Part shown: positions 35,308 through 44,110 of the stretch, one piece after another | Layout: each line of letters opens with the position of its first letter | How positions within the stretch are numbered: the first letter of the stretch is position 1 | DNA from: Bacillus sp. cl95 | Lineage (GTDB): Bacteria > Bacillota > Bacilli > Bacillales > Cytobacillaceae | Direction of reading: 5' to 3' | Length of the DNA: 64,000 bases | NCBI RefSeq assembly: GCF_900115925.1 | Contig: NZ_FOYF01000003.1 | Coordinates: forward strand, 256,721-320,720 | The notes under the pieces: generated by a model | The model's database searches: none | Told to the model about the DNA's origin: nothing | Seen by the model: only the letters and a program-made list of their open reading frames with translations | Made by a program: the position numbers and the translations under genes

Positions 35308-36085
35308 TATCCACAAAGTTTTCAACGAAGGCACTCCTGATGAAAAAATCGCTCTTGATCATCTTAACTTGACGTTAAAACCTGGTGATTTTGTAACAGT
35401 TATCGGAAGTAACGGGGCTGGAAAATCGACTCTAATGAACTTGATTTCCGGTGTACTTTTTCCTGATATGGGTGAAGTATTTCTTGACGAAAAGAATGTC
35501 ACATTCATGCCGGAACATAAGAGAGCCAAGTTGATAGGTAGGGTTTTCCAAGATCCAATGGCCGGTACCGCTCCTTCCATGACCATTGAAGAAAATCTAG
35601 CAATGGCGTATTCACGTAATAAAGCCCGTACATTAAGACGTGGCGTGACAAAGAAGAGAAAAGATTTTTTTCAAGAAGCTTTAGAAACCCTTCATCTTGG
35701 GCTTGAAAATCGCTTGAACGCAAAAGTTGGCTTGTTATCTGGTGGCGAAAGGCAAGCACTGTCCTTGCTGATGGCGACATTTACCGAACCATCTATTCTT
35801 CTTTTGGATGAGCATACTGCTGCATTAGACCCCGCCAGAGCCGAATTGATTACAAATTTGACCCGTCAAATCGTTGGAAAATATCAGTTGACCACCTTAA
35901 TGGTTACGCACAATATGCAACAAGCCCTCGAGCTTGGAAACAGGCTGATTATGATGGATAAAGGTCAAATTATTCTAGAAGTAGACGAACAGGAAAAATC
36001 AAAATTGTCTATAGAGGGATTATTACAGGAGTTTCAAAGAATTAGAGGCTCACAAATGGCAAGTGATCGCGCTTTGCTTACTTAA
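35291..36085 (+). CDS. ABC transporter ATP-binding protein (TrpZ type)
   Basis: A 264-residue ATPase with Walker A GSNGAGKST, Q-loop VFQDPMAGTAPSM, signature LLSGGERQALSL, Walker B ILLLDEHTAALDP and H-loop VTHN. It energises the importer encoded just upstream. ATGs occur at 35285 and 35291; the latter gives the usual short N-terminus (LRLSNIHKVF) with AAAGGGTGAT in place. The gene overlaps the end of the permease gene. Confidence 0.92.
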   Translation: MLRLSNIHKVFNEGTPDEKIALDHLNLTLKPGDFVTVIGSNGAGKSTLMNLISGVLFPDMGEVFLDEKNVTFMPEHKRAKLIGRVFQDPMAGTAPSMTIEENLAMAYSRNKARTLRRGVTKKRKDFFQEALETLHLGLENRLNAKVGLLSGGERQALSLLMATFTEPSILLLDEHTAALDPARAELITNLTRQIVGKYQLTTLMVTHNMQQALELGNRLIMMDKGQIILEVDEQEKSKLSIEGLLQEFQRIRGSQMASDRALLT

Positions 36086-36243
36086 TGAGGGAACAAAAAA
36101 ACCTGTATGAGTTCCGAATTCAAAGAATATATTTTAATTTGTCATAAACTAAAATTCTCGATTCCATAGATTCATACTTTCAAGAAGAAATACAAAAACT
36201 TGCAGTCGTATGCAGCAATTGTCAGGGAGGTTTTTTTGATAAT

Positions 36244-37389
36244 ATGAAAGCGCTAACAACTAGTACAAAGGAGAAAACACATATGGATATGTTCGATAAA
36301 ATCAGGGAACACGAACAGGTCGTTTTTTGTAATGACGAAGCGACAGGACTTAAGGCGATTATTGCCATCCATAGTACAAGACTAGGACCTGCCCTTGGTG
36401 GATGCCGAATGTTTCCTTATCAAAGTGTTGATGATGCATTGGAAGACGTCCTTAGACTTTCTAGAGGAATGACCTATAAATGCGCAGCATCAGATGTAGA
36501 CTTTGGGGGCGGAAAAGCGGTAATCATTGGTGATCCCGCTAAAGATAAAAGTCCTGAGCTTTTCCGGGCTTTTGGACAATTTGTAGAATCTCTGAATGGT
36601 CGATTTTATACAGGGACAGATATGGGCACAACTCCAGATGACTTTGTCCACGCCATGAGAGAAACAAATTGCATTGTAGGGGTAGATGAAGAGTACGGCG
36701 GAAGTGGAGACTCATCGGTTCCAACAGCTATGGGAGTGATTTATGGAATTCAGGCTACCAATCAAGCCGTCTGGGGTTCAGATGACTTAGGAGGCAGAAG
36801 TTACTCCATTCAAGGTCTTGGAAAAGTTGGCATGAAAGTAGCTGAAAGACTACTTGAAGCAGGTGCTGATCTTTATGTGACGGATATTAATGAACAGGCC
36901 ATTGAGCGTTTGCTCGCAAAAGGAAAATCACTTGGTGCAGGTGTCAAGGCCGTAAACAAGGATGAAATCTATTCCGTTCCCGCTAATGTATTCGTTCCAT
37001 GCGCATTGGGAGGGATCATTAATGATGATACCATCTCGGAATTAAAGGTTAATGCGGTTGCAGGATCCGCTAATAATCAGTTGCGTGAAACCCGACATGG
37101 ACATTTGCTGCAGGCTAAAGGAATCCTTTATGCTCCAGATTATATTGTAAATGCAGGCGGACTAATCCAAGTAGCTGATGAACTGTATACACCCAATAAA
37201 GAAAGAGTACTTCGTAAAACGAAAGCTATTTACACTTCTTTGCTTGATGTGTATCGATATGCTGAAGGACACAGCATGACAACCGTGGATGCAGCCAATT
37301 TATTTTGCGAAAGAAAAGTTGATGCAGGAACACGTCGAAACAGCTTCTTCTCTCATATGAAACGTCCGAAATGGGCTGTAAGAAACTAA
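36244..37389 (+). CDS. pdh: Phenylalanine dehydrogenase
   Basis: A 381-residue NAD-dependent enzyme that reversibly deaminates L-phenylalanine to phenylpyruvate. Catalytic residues K79, K91 and D126 are visible (TYKC, GGGKAV, TGTDMGT), as is the NAD motif GLGKVG. The phenylalanine-type pocket [10 protein letters not shown] with G124, and V145 in NCIVGV, match what I remember of Bacillus badius PheDH rather than leucine dehydrogenase. Start: ATG at 36244 preserves family numbering, but AAAGGAG 9 bases before the ATG at 36283 makes that a real alternative. It lies between the importer and the 2-oxo acid dehydrogenase operon. Confidence 0.88.
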   Translation: MKALTTSTKEKTHMDMFDKIREHEQVVFCNDEATGLKAIIAIHSTRLGPALGGCRMFPYQSVDDALEDVLRLSRGMTYKCAASDVDFGGGKAVIIGDPAKDKSPELFRAFGQFVESLNGRFYTGTDMGTTPDDFVHAMRETNCIVGVDEEYGGSGDSSVPTAMGVIYGIQATNQAVWGSDDLGGRSYSIQGLGKVGMKVAERLLEAGADLYVTDINEQAIERLLAKGKSLGAGVKAVNKDEIYSVPANVFVPCALGGIINDDTISELKVNAVAGSANNQLRETRHGHLLQAKGILYAPDYIVNAGGLIQVADELYTPNKERVLRKTKAIYTSLLDVYRYAEGHSMTTVDAANLFCERKVDAGTRRNSFFSHMKRPKWAVRN

Positions 37390-37463
37390 TCCATTGTTGG
37401 ATTAAAAATAAGGCTATGCCTGCATACATTAACCATAAAACTATCTTAGAGTACATGCCTGAT

Positions 37464-37540
37464 TTTCTGCATTTTGTTGATGGAGCGGAGGACGCTTGAC
37501 TCCTCGTAAAGCAAGCGACTGGAGCGAAAATTAACAGAGC
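37464..37540. repeat. R1-family repeat, inverted copy
   Basis: TGATGGAGCGGAGGACGCTTG ... AAGCAAGCGACTGGAGCG ... TTAACAGAGC is the reverse orientation of the R1 element. It is part of the 558-base gene-free stretch 37390-37948. Confidence 0.5.
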
Positions 37541-37576
37541 ATATTTCTTAAGAAAATCCACGGGGTTTTCTCAGAT

Positions 37577-37702
37577 TTCATGATTTTTCTAAAAGCTGAA
37601 TTTGAACTAAGCGAATATATTTTTGAAAACGTTGATTACCATTAAAAAACAGGCGATAACATTTTTGAAAATGGAGATTACGGTCAAAAAACAGAAGCAT
37701 AA
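37577..37702 (+). repeat. 21-bp-periodic tract, decayed heptad micro-ORF
   Basis: ATTTTTGAAAA recurs exactly 42 bases apart (37619 and 37661) within a 21-base periodic sequence. In one frame from the ATG at 37580 it reads MIFLKAEFELSEY, then IFENVDY, a stop at 37643, then KTGDN-IFENGDY-GQKTEA and a stop at 37700. The period keeps the reading frame, which suggests it was once coding. No good ribosome binding site is seen. Confidence 0.35.
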
Positions 37703-37716
37703 AAAAGGTACCAAAC

Positions 37717-37732
37717 CCCATATGGGTATAAT
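37717..37732 (+). promoter_or_regulatory. Possible promoter with palindrome, 2-oxo acid dehydrogenase operon
   Basis: A perfect palindrome CCCATATGGG (37717-37726) abuts a perfect -10 TATAAT (37727-37732). No good -35 is visible 16-18 bases upstream, so an activator or different sigma factor may be needed. It lies 217 bases before the E1alpha start. Confidence 0.35.
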
Positions 37733-37948
37733 GAATTAATCTTATATCCACGAATAAAGAAATAATTAAGCCGAAATTTCATTATTTGATCATGCAAATT
37801 TTCGTATAAGTTGGCTTTTAGTTCTTTCTGCCAGAATTTCTGAAAAAGAAGGTAAATTTAAGTAAATTTGTTGATTGGAACGGAAATCAACATGCAAGAT
37901 TACCAGAGCCAACCACAAATACACGAACCATAACAAAGGGTGAGATAA

Positions 37949-39016
37949 GTGGAAAGTCAATTCCCCATTTTTCAGATAATCGATCAAAACGGGAACGTCG
38001 TTACGGAAGAGTTCCAAGAAGTAATGACTCCTGAAAAAACAAATGAATTTTACAGGCATTTGGTGCGCATACGTGCGTTTGACCGAAAGGCCATTTCTTT
38101 GCAACGCCAAGGCAGGATTGGAACTTATGCTCCTTTCGAAGGGCAGGAAGCTTCACAAGTTGGAAGCGCACTAGCTTTAAATAGTCCGGACTGGATGTTC
38201 CCAACTTACCGTGACCATGGTGCGGCAATGGTTTTTGGACATTCATTGAGAAACATCCTCCTTTTCTGGAATGGTCGAAATGAAGGTTGTGTGCCCCCTG
38301 CAGGGAAGAACATCTTTCCACCAGGAATTCCGATTGCGACTCAAATACCGCATGCTGCAGGAGCTGCTTTTGCCGAAAAATTAAAAGGTAGTAAGAATGC
38401 TTCCATTGCTTATTTCGGTGATGGCGCAACATCTGAAGGAGACTTTCACGAAGGATTGAATTTTGCCTCTGTAGTAAAAGCACCTGTCGTCTTTTTTAAC
38501 CAGAATAATCGCTACGCCATTTCCGTTCCAATCCATAAACAAATGAACAGCAGAACAATCGCTCAAAAGGCATTGGCCTATGATATTCCTGGAGTAAGAG
38601 TGGATGGAAATGACGTATTCGCTGTATATGTCGAAACAATGAAGGCGTTGGAAAGAGCGAGGAACGGGGAAGGACCAACCCTCATTGAAGCTGTTACATG
38701 GCGGTATGGTGCCCATACGACTGCAGATGATCCTTCGAAGTATAGAAATCAGGCCGACAGTCTTCTTCAAAGAGAGTTCGATCCAATTCTAAGGGTGGAA
38801 AGGTATATGAAAAATGAAGGCTTCTTCGATGCAGCATGGGTGCAAAACATTGAAGAAGAATGCACAAGCGAGATTGAACAGGCCGTTTCCGATATGGAAA
38901 ACTTTCCGCCTGCAAATCCAGCAGATATCTTTGATTACGTTTTTGAAAAACCGACTTGGCAAATTCAAGAACAAAAGGATGCCTATTTGCAGTTCATCGG
39001 AGGTGAGCGTTCATGA
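37949..39016 (+). CDS. 2-oxo acid dehydrogenase E1 component, alpha subunit
   Basis: A 355-residue thiamine-diphosphate enzyme subunit that decarboxylates a 2-oxo acid. The TPP motif runs from GDGATSEGDFHEG (G157-D158-G159) to NQNN about 30 residues later, and the phosphorylation-loop region RYGAHTTADDPSKYR is present. It resembles both PdhA and BkdAA. GTG start at 37949 with AAAGGGTGA upstream. Beta overlaps it by 4 bases. The location between phenylalanine dehydrogenase and HPPD suggests phenylpyruvate or another aromatic oxo acid as substrate (inference). Confidence 0.88.
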   Translation: MESQFPIFQIIDQNGNVVTEEFQEVMTPEKTNEFYRHLVRIRAFDRKAISLQRQGRIGTYAPFEGQEASQVGSALALNSPDWMFPTYRDHGAAMVFGHSLRNILLFWNGRNEGCVPPAGKNIFPPGIPIATQIPHAAGAAFAEKLKGSKNASIAYFGDGATSEGDFHEGLNFASVVKAPVVFFNQNNRYAISVPIHKQMNSRTIAQKALAYDIPGVRVDGNDVFAVYVETMKALERARNGEGPTLIEAVTWRYGAHTTADDPSKYRNQADSLLQREFDPILRVERYMKNEGFFDAAWVQNIEEECTSEIEQAVSDMENFPPANPADIFDYVFEKPTWQIQEQKDAYLQFIGGERS

Positions 39017-40008
39017 GTACAGACACCAAAACAACGACAAAAACATATGTACAGGCGATTACCGATGCGATGCATGTCATGTTGAAGGAAAATGACCGTG
39101 TCGTTTTGCTAGGGGAAGATATTGGCAAAAACGGCGGAGTTTTTCGGGCTACCGACGGCCTTCAAGCAGAATTTGGTGAAAACCGAGTGATTGACACACC
39201 ACTTAGTGAGGCAGGTTTTGTAGGTGCCAGTATTGGGATGGCAGTCAACGGCTTTATTCCTATCGTAGAAATTCAATTTCTAGGGTTCATTTATCCAGCT
39301 TATGAACAAATCATGACACATGCGTCCCGTCTCCGAATGCGAACAATGGGGCATTACAGTGTCCCGATGGTTATTCGGGCTCCGTATGGCGCAGGAGTTA
39401 GAGCTCCTGAAATCCATTGTGACAGTACTGAAGCTCTTTTTACTCATATGCCAGGCTTAAAGGTCGTCTGTCCTTCTTCTCCATACGATGCAAAAGGGTT
39501 ATTAATCGCAGCGATTGAAGATCCTGATCCCGTGCTATTCCTGGAACCAATGCGATGCTACCGTTCCATCCGGGAAGAAGTACCTGAAGAAAAATACATT
39601 GTTCCAATCGGTAAAGGGAAAAAGCTGATAGAAGGAGAGGACGTTACGCTCATAACATGGGGAGCGATGGTTCCCATTACCCTGTGCGCTGCCGAAAAGA
39701 TGGCTGAAAAAGGCGTAAGTTGTGAAGTAATCGACTTAAGGACACTTTATCCACTAGATAAAGATATCATTTCCGAATCGGTCCAAAAGACTGGAAGGAC
39801 AGTTATCGTGCATGAAGCGCACGCCACCGGCGGTGTTGGCAATGATGTTCTAGCGATAATCAATGACACATCTTTCCTCTACCAAAAAGCACCTGCTGAA
39901 CGCGTCGCCGGTTTTGATACACCGGTACCATACTTTGGATTTGAAGATCATTATCTGCCGACTACAGCTCGAGTGATTTCAGCAATTGAAAAAATCATGC
40001 GTTTTTAG
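39013..40008 (+). CDS. 2-oxo acid dehydrogenase E1 component, beta subunit
   Basis: A 331-residue subunit completing the E1 alpha2-beta2 decarboxylase. LLGEDIGKNGGVFRATDGL and DTPLSEAGFVGASIGMA are the standard N-terminal segments contacting TPP, and HEAHATGGVGNDVLA marks the C-terminal domain. The ATG overlaps the alpha stop (ATGA), with GGAGGTGA upstream, so the two are made in equal amounts. Confidence 0.92.
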   Translation: MSTDTKTTTKTYVQAITDAMHVMLKENDRVVLLGEDIGKNGGVFRATDGLQAEFGENRVIDTPLSEAGFVGASIGMAVNGFIPIVEIQFLGFIYPAYEQIMTHASRLRMRTMGHYSVPMVIRAPYGAGVRAPEIHCDSTEALFTHMPGLKVVCPSSPYDAKGLLIAAIEDPDPVLFLEPMRCYRSIREEVPEEKYIVPIGKGKKLIEGEDVTLITWGAMVPITLCAAEKMAEKGVSCEVIDLRTLYPLDKDIISESVQKTGRTVIVHEAHATGGVGNDVLAIINDTSFLYQKAPAERVAGFDTPVPYFGFEDHYLPTTARVISAIEKIMRF

Positions 40009-40019
40009 GAGTGGAGAAA

Positions 40020-41243
40020 ATGGAAGTGAAACTGCATGACATCGGCGAAGGGATGACGGAAGCTGACATCAGTTGTTTCCTTGTCAAACCAGGAGATCGG
40101 GTGAAAGCCGATGATCCTCTCGTCGAAGTCATTACGGATAAGATGACCGCAGAAATACCCTCTCCATGCGCAGGAATTGTGAAAGAGTTTAGGGTTAAAC
40201 CAGGTTCTACTGTAAAAGTTGGCACTACTTTGCTTATTTTAGAGACAGTAGAAGGTCTGAAAAAAACTGAAGCTACCCAAGTAATGATTGCCAATTCCAC
40301 AACGCATAGGATAATTGCATCACCTTACACGCGAAAAATTGCCAGAGACAATTTCATTAAAATTGAAATGATCGAAGGAAGCGGTCCAGCAGGAAGAATT
40401 ACGGATGAAGATGTTTATCGTTTCATTCAAAAGGATTCGGCTACTAACAAACCAATAATTTCAATGCCTGCGATAAGAAAGGCTGAACCTGTTCCATTAA
40501 GCGAAGATAAGGTCGTAAATGTACCGAAGGAAAATAAATTGCCATCGAGCTCTAATAAAGTGCCTTTTAGGGGACGCAGAAAACAGATTGCAAAAGCTAT
40601 GCAAAAATCTGTTTATACGATACCGCATTGTACCCATTTCGAAGAAGTAGATGTTACTGAACTAATTGATATCCGTAAAGGTTGGAAAAGTTTTGACCGA
40701 GACGTTTCCGCAACAGCCTTTTTTATCAAAGCACTATCGATTTGCTTGAAGGACTTTCCGATTTTTAATGCTCGCTTATTTGAGGAAGAAGAAGAGATTG
40801 AACTTCTTGCCGAACATAACATCGGGATCGCCGTCGACTGTGAAGATGGTTTAGTCGTTCCCGTTTTACGAAATATCGAGAAGAAGTCATTACTAAGTAT
40901 CCATTCGGAGATGAAGGAACTCACAAATAGAGCCCTTGAAAATCAACTTAACGTAAAAGATTTGAGTGGCGGTACTTTTACCATCAGCAATGTCGGCCCA
41001 CTTGGAGGCAGTATTGGTGCAACACCCATTATCCAGCATCCACAAGTCGCGCTTGTATCCTTCCATAAAACAAGGAAGATGCCTGTTGTAACTGATAACG
41101 ATGAAATTATCATTCGTTCGATGATGAATTTGTCGATGTCTTTTGATCATCGAGTGGTTGATGGAGCCACAGCGGTACGCTTTACGAACCGCTTCAGTCA
41201 ATTAATAAGCAATCCGAATAGCCTTTTATTGGAGTTGATATAA
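40020..41243 (+). CDS. 2-oxo acid dehydrogenase E2 component (dihydrolipoyl acyltransferase)
   Basis: A 407-residue core protein carrying one lipoyl domain (residues ~1-78, lipoyl Lys K41 in ITDKMTAE), a proline/serine-rich linker, a peripheral subunit-binding domain (~102-140, ASPYTRKIARDN...GPAGRITDEDVYRF) and a catalytic domain (~180-407) with the HRVVDGA motif (H377, D381). The acyl group is passed to CoA. ATG at 40020 with AGGAG 8 bases upstream. Domain order is normal; acyl specificity cannot be read. Confidence 0.92.
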   Translation: MEVKLHDIGEGMTEADISCFLVKPGDRVKADDPLVEVITDKMTAEIPSPCAGIVKEFRVKPGSTVKVGTTLLILETVEGLKKTEATQVMIANSTTHRIIASPYTRKIARDNFIKIEMIEGSGPAGRITDEDVYRFIQKDSATNKPIISMPAIRKAEPVPLSEDKVVNVPKENKLPSSSNKVPFRGRRKQIAKAMQKSVYTIPHCTHFEEVDVTELIDIRKGWKSFDRDVSATAFFIKALSICLKDFPIFNARLFEEEEEIELLAEHNIGIAVDCEDGLVVPVLRNIEKKSLLSIHSEMKELTNRALENQLNVKDLSGGTFTISNVGPLGGSIGATPIIQHPQVALVSFHKTRKMPVVTDNDEIIIRSMMNLSMSFDHRVVDGATAVRFTNRFSQLISNPNSLLLELI

Positions 41244-42686
41244 ATGGTCGTTGGTGAAATGGCACATGAACATGACTTCATTGTCATCGGGGGTGGGCCT
41301 GGGGGGTATTCGGCGGCCATCAGGGCGGCACAACTAGGTCGAACGGTCACTCTAATCGAAAGGGATCGGCTAGGGGGAATATGCCTTAACAAAGGCTGCA
41401 TTCCGTCCAAACACCTTACAAGAGCCGCAAGCGCTTGGACTGACTTGCAAAAATACGAAGAATTTGGTTTCGAGCAGGAAGCACTACGTGTCAATCATGA
41501 GAAACGTCTTATGCAGAAGGAAAATGTCATCAACAGACTTGTGGATGGCATTAAAGCCCTGTGTAAAGCGAACAAAATCGAAATCATATATGGAAATGCG
41601 TTTTTCCTCTCTGAAAACAGGATTGGCGTAGAGCAGACGAATAGTTATGAAATCTACCAGTTTAAAAATGCCGTCATTGCTACTGGTGGATCACCCATCA
41701 GCCATCCTGCTATAAAAATAGACAACATACGAATCTTGGACAGTTGGCATATAGCCAATTTAAGTGAGATACCAGATCATCTCGTAATTTACGGGGATGA
41801 CGCACTCTCTCTAGAAATGGCGATAAGCTATAGAATCTTCGGTTCTTATGTAACTGTCATGCTACCAGAAAAAGACGATTTCTCCTTCGATTCTTCCTTG
41901 AACCGAGAGATTAAGAGGTTATTGAAAAAAAATAAAATCCAACTCGTGAAGAGTGCAGAAATCTTGTCCGTTTCACACAATTCATCTACTGGGATCGCTG
42001 TGAAGTACGTTGTCAATGGCGAAGAGAGATTACTAGATGCCACTCATTTATTTTTCTCAGCCAAAATGAAGCCAAACACAGACGACCTTGGAATTGACAG
42101 GATTGGAATCAATACCGATGAGAATGGATTTGTCATCATTGACCAGCAATGCAGGACTATACTTTCTCACATCGCTGCAATCGGGGATATCACCCATGGT
42201 CCATCGCTTGCCGTCAAAGCGATTAAGCAAAGTAAGGTGGCCGCAGAGTCACTTTGCGGTGAAATGAGTGAGTTTGATCTTACCTTTCTACCACGAGTTG
42301 TTCATACCGTCCCACCAATTGCGAGTGTCGGTCTGACCGAAGAAGCGGCGATAGAACATGGGCACAAAGTGCTTACTGGACAATTTTCGCTTACGGCAAA
42401 TGGATATGCGAGTCTTATGGGCAAAAGGGAAGGCTTTGTAAAAATCGTTGCCGATGCCGAAACGGAACTCATTCTTGGGATTCACATGATGGGAGAAGGA
42501 GCCATTGAATTGATTACAAGTGGAACATTGGCCATGGAATTATGTGCACGTATTGAAGATATGACCTTTCCGCTCTATCCACACCCAAGCATTAATGAAT
42601 CCTTACTTGAAGCAGCCGAACATTTAAATGGCAAAGCCATACATGTTGCCCCGGCTAAATTACGCGAAATAATGAATCATAGATAA
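41244..42686 (+). CDS. Dihydrolipoamide dehydrogenase-like E3 with altered NAD motif
   Basis: A 480-residue FAD disulfide oxidoreductase, last enzyme of the complex. The FAD motif GGGPGG (16-21), redox cysteines C47 and C52 (CLNKGC) and the His-Glu dyad in PHPSINESLLEAA are kept. The NAD-binding GxGxxG is changed to G184-D-D186-A-L-S189 (GDDALS), GRxPN reads AKMKPN, and LAHKA reads LAVKA. So reoxidation with NAD may be poor, or another acceptor is used. Starts directly after the E2 stop; HPPD follows 34 bases later. Confidence 0.86.
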   Translation: MVVGEMAHEHDFIVIGGGPGGYSAAIRAAQLGRTVTLIERDRLGGICLNKGCIPSKHLTRAASAWTDLQKYEEFGFEQEALRVNHEKRLMQKENVINRLVDGIKALCKANKIEIIYGNAFFLSENRIGVEQTNSYEIYQFKNAVIATGGSPISHPAIKIDNIRILDSWHIANLSEIPDHLVIYGDDALSLEMAISYRIFGSYVTVMLPEKDDFSFDSSLNREIKRLLKKNKIQLVKSAEILSVSHNSSTGIAVKYVVNGEERLLDATHLFFSAKMKPNTDDLGIDRIGINTDENGFVIIDQQCRTILSHIAAIGDITHGPSLAVKAIKQSKVAAESLCGEMSEFDLTFLPRVVHTVPPIASVGLTEEAAIEHGHKVLTGQFSLTANGYASLMGKREGFVKIVADAETELILGIHMMGEGAIELITSGTLAMELCARIEDMTFPLYPHPSINESLLEAAEHLNGKAIHVAPAKLREIMNHR

Positions 42687-42720
42687 TTAGGAATTTGACA
42701 TATAAAAGGGAGGAATTATC

Positions 42721-43836
42721 ATGCAAGAAAAAGCTTTAGAATCAAACAAAACAGTCGAGGAGATTTTTCCGGTACAAGAAGTTGATTATTTGGAGATTTA
42801 TACAGGAAACGCAAAGCAGGCATGTCACTTTTTCTGTACTTCCTTCGGTTTTAAGCCTGTGGCTTATTCCGGACTAGAAACAGGTAACCGTGAGACTGTA
42901 TCCTATGTTTTACAACAACGAAAAATCCGTCTGGTTATCACTGGTTCCTTAGTAGAAGATAGCAGAGTTTCAACTTTTGTAAAAAAACATGGTGATGGAG
43001 TGAAGGATATTGCCCTCACTGTCAAAGACGTCGAAAAAGCTTATAACGGAGCTGTTGAACGTGGAGCAATTGCCATTATGCCTCCAATCGAACTAAAAGA
43101 TGAGCACGGCACTGTTAAGAAGGCGGTAATCGGAACTTACGGTGACACGATCCATACACTTATCGAGCGTAAAGATTACAAAGGGATCTTTATTCCAGGT
43201 TTCCAAAAGCATGAAATGAGCTTACCAGTAGAAGATGCAGGTTTCATTGCCGTCGATCATGTCGTTGGGAATGTTGAGAGAATGGAAGAATGGGTCAACT
43301 ATTATGCCAACGTAATGGGCTTTACTGAAATGAAGCATTTCACCGATAAAGATATTACGACAGAATACTCTGCACTCATGTCAAAGGTGATGCACAATGG
43401 CGGCAGAATCAAATTCCCGATCAACGAACCTGCGCTAGGAAAACGCAAATCACAAATTCAAGAATACCTTGAGTTCTATAATGGCCCTGGAGTACAGCAC
43501 CTTGCAATCCTTACGGAAGATATCATCTCTACCGTTACTACGCTTCGCAAAAACGGAGTAGAATTCTTATCGACTCCAAGCTCATACTATGAAGCTCTAA
43601 GTGAGCGTGTCGGAAAGATAGATGAAGAGATTGCAAAATTACAAGAGTTAAACATCCTCGTGGATCGTGACGACGAGGGATACTTATTACAAATCTTCAC
43701 AAAACCAATCGTCGATCGTCCGACACTATTTATTGAGGTAATCCAACGCAAAGGTGCACGCGGATTTGGAGAAGGAAACTTCAAGGCACTCTTTGAATCC
43801 ATTGAACGCGAACAAGAAAGACGAGGGAATTTATAA
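42721..43836 (+). CDS. hpd: 4-hydroxyphenylpyruvate dioxygenase
   Basis: A 371-residue Fe(II) enzyme converting 4-hydroxyphenylpyruvate to homogentisate with loss of CO2. The two VOC half-domains are present, and the iron ligands H180 (VDHVVGN), H260 (GVQHLA) and E339 (FIEVIQR) are visible. A RKGARGFGEGNFKALFESIE C-terminal gate helix completes the active site. AAAGGGAGG precedes the ATG. It lies 34 bases after the E3 gene with no terminator between, so tyrosine degradation and the oxo acid dehydrogenase are probably co-expressed. Confidence 0.96.
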   Translation: MQEKALESNKTVEEIFPVQEVDYLEIYTGNAKQACHFFCTSFGFKPVAYSGLETGNRETVSYVLQQRKIRLVITGSLVEDSRVSTFVKKHGDGVKDIALTVKDVEKAYNGAVERGAIAIMPPIELKDEHGTVKKAVIGTYGDTIHTLIERKDYKGIFIPGFQKHEMSLPVEDAGFIAVDHVVGNVERMEEWVNYYANVMGFTEMKHFTDKDITTEYSALMSKVMHNGGRIKFPINEPALGKRKSQIQEYLEFYNGPGVQHLAILTEDIISTVTTLRKNGVEFLSTPSSYYEALSERVGKIDEEIAKLQELNILVDRDDEGYLLQIFTKPIVDRPTLFIEVIQRKGARGFGEGNFKALFESIEREQERRGNL

Positions 43837-43880
43837 GATAGCTTGTCTTTAAGGTTTAAATAAATCATTTCAAGAACACA

Positions 43881-43904
43881 AAGGGGGATATTTTCTCCCT
43901 TTTC
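43881..43904 (+). terminator. Probable terminator of the E1-E2-E3-hpd operon
   Basis: AAGGGGGA (43881-43888) pairs with TCTCCCTT (43894-43901) with one G-U, loop of five, short T tail. Confidence 0.55.
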
Positions 43905-43912
43905 AATATTTA

Positions 43913-44080
43913 GGCTCTTTTCGTAGACTTTGTTGCTTTCACATACAAAAGTGAAAATCGTCTTCTGGAATTTTACGATTCATTCGAATATAGGTTCAAG
44001 AACATTTCGAAAAGAGACCCGAAGCTAATCGTAATACGATTGGCTGAATAATTCGTCAACAACAATCAATACGAAAACAG
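43913..44080 (+). repeat. R2 MITE-like repeat, copy B
   Basis: A 168-base element beginning GGCTCTTTTCGTAGACTTTG and ending CAATACGAAAACAG. The two ends form an imperfect ~23-base inverted repeat. It matches copies A (17315-17486) and C (30659-30837) in reverse orientation. No open frame; fills most of the gap between hpd and the next gene. Confidence 0.7.
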
Positions 44081-44110
44081 AAACTATTTAAGAAAGGAAG
44101 GTGAAGGAGA

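Noticed and set aside
37387-37410. TAATCCA/TGGATTA hairpin after the PheDH gene as its terminator
   Set aside because: The stem is followed by AAAAATAAGG, not a T run; at best a weak structure on the plus strand.
37884-37895. CGG-N10-GCAAG pattern as a sigma-54 promoter before E1alpha (as in bkd operons)
   Set aside because: GG and GC are correctly spaced, but TGGCAC and TTGCA are otherwise poorly matched, and no enhancer-binding regulator is encoded nearby.
37790-38110. 106-codon minus-strand frame
   Set aside because: It overlaps the start of E1alpha and has no binding site or family resemblance.
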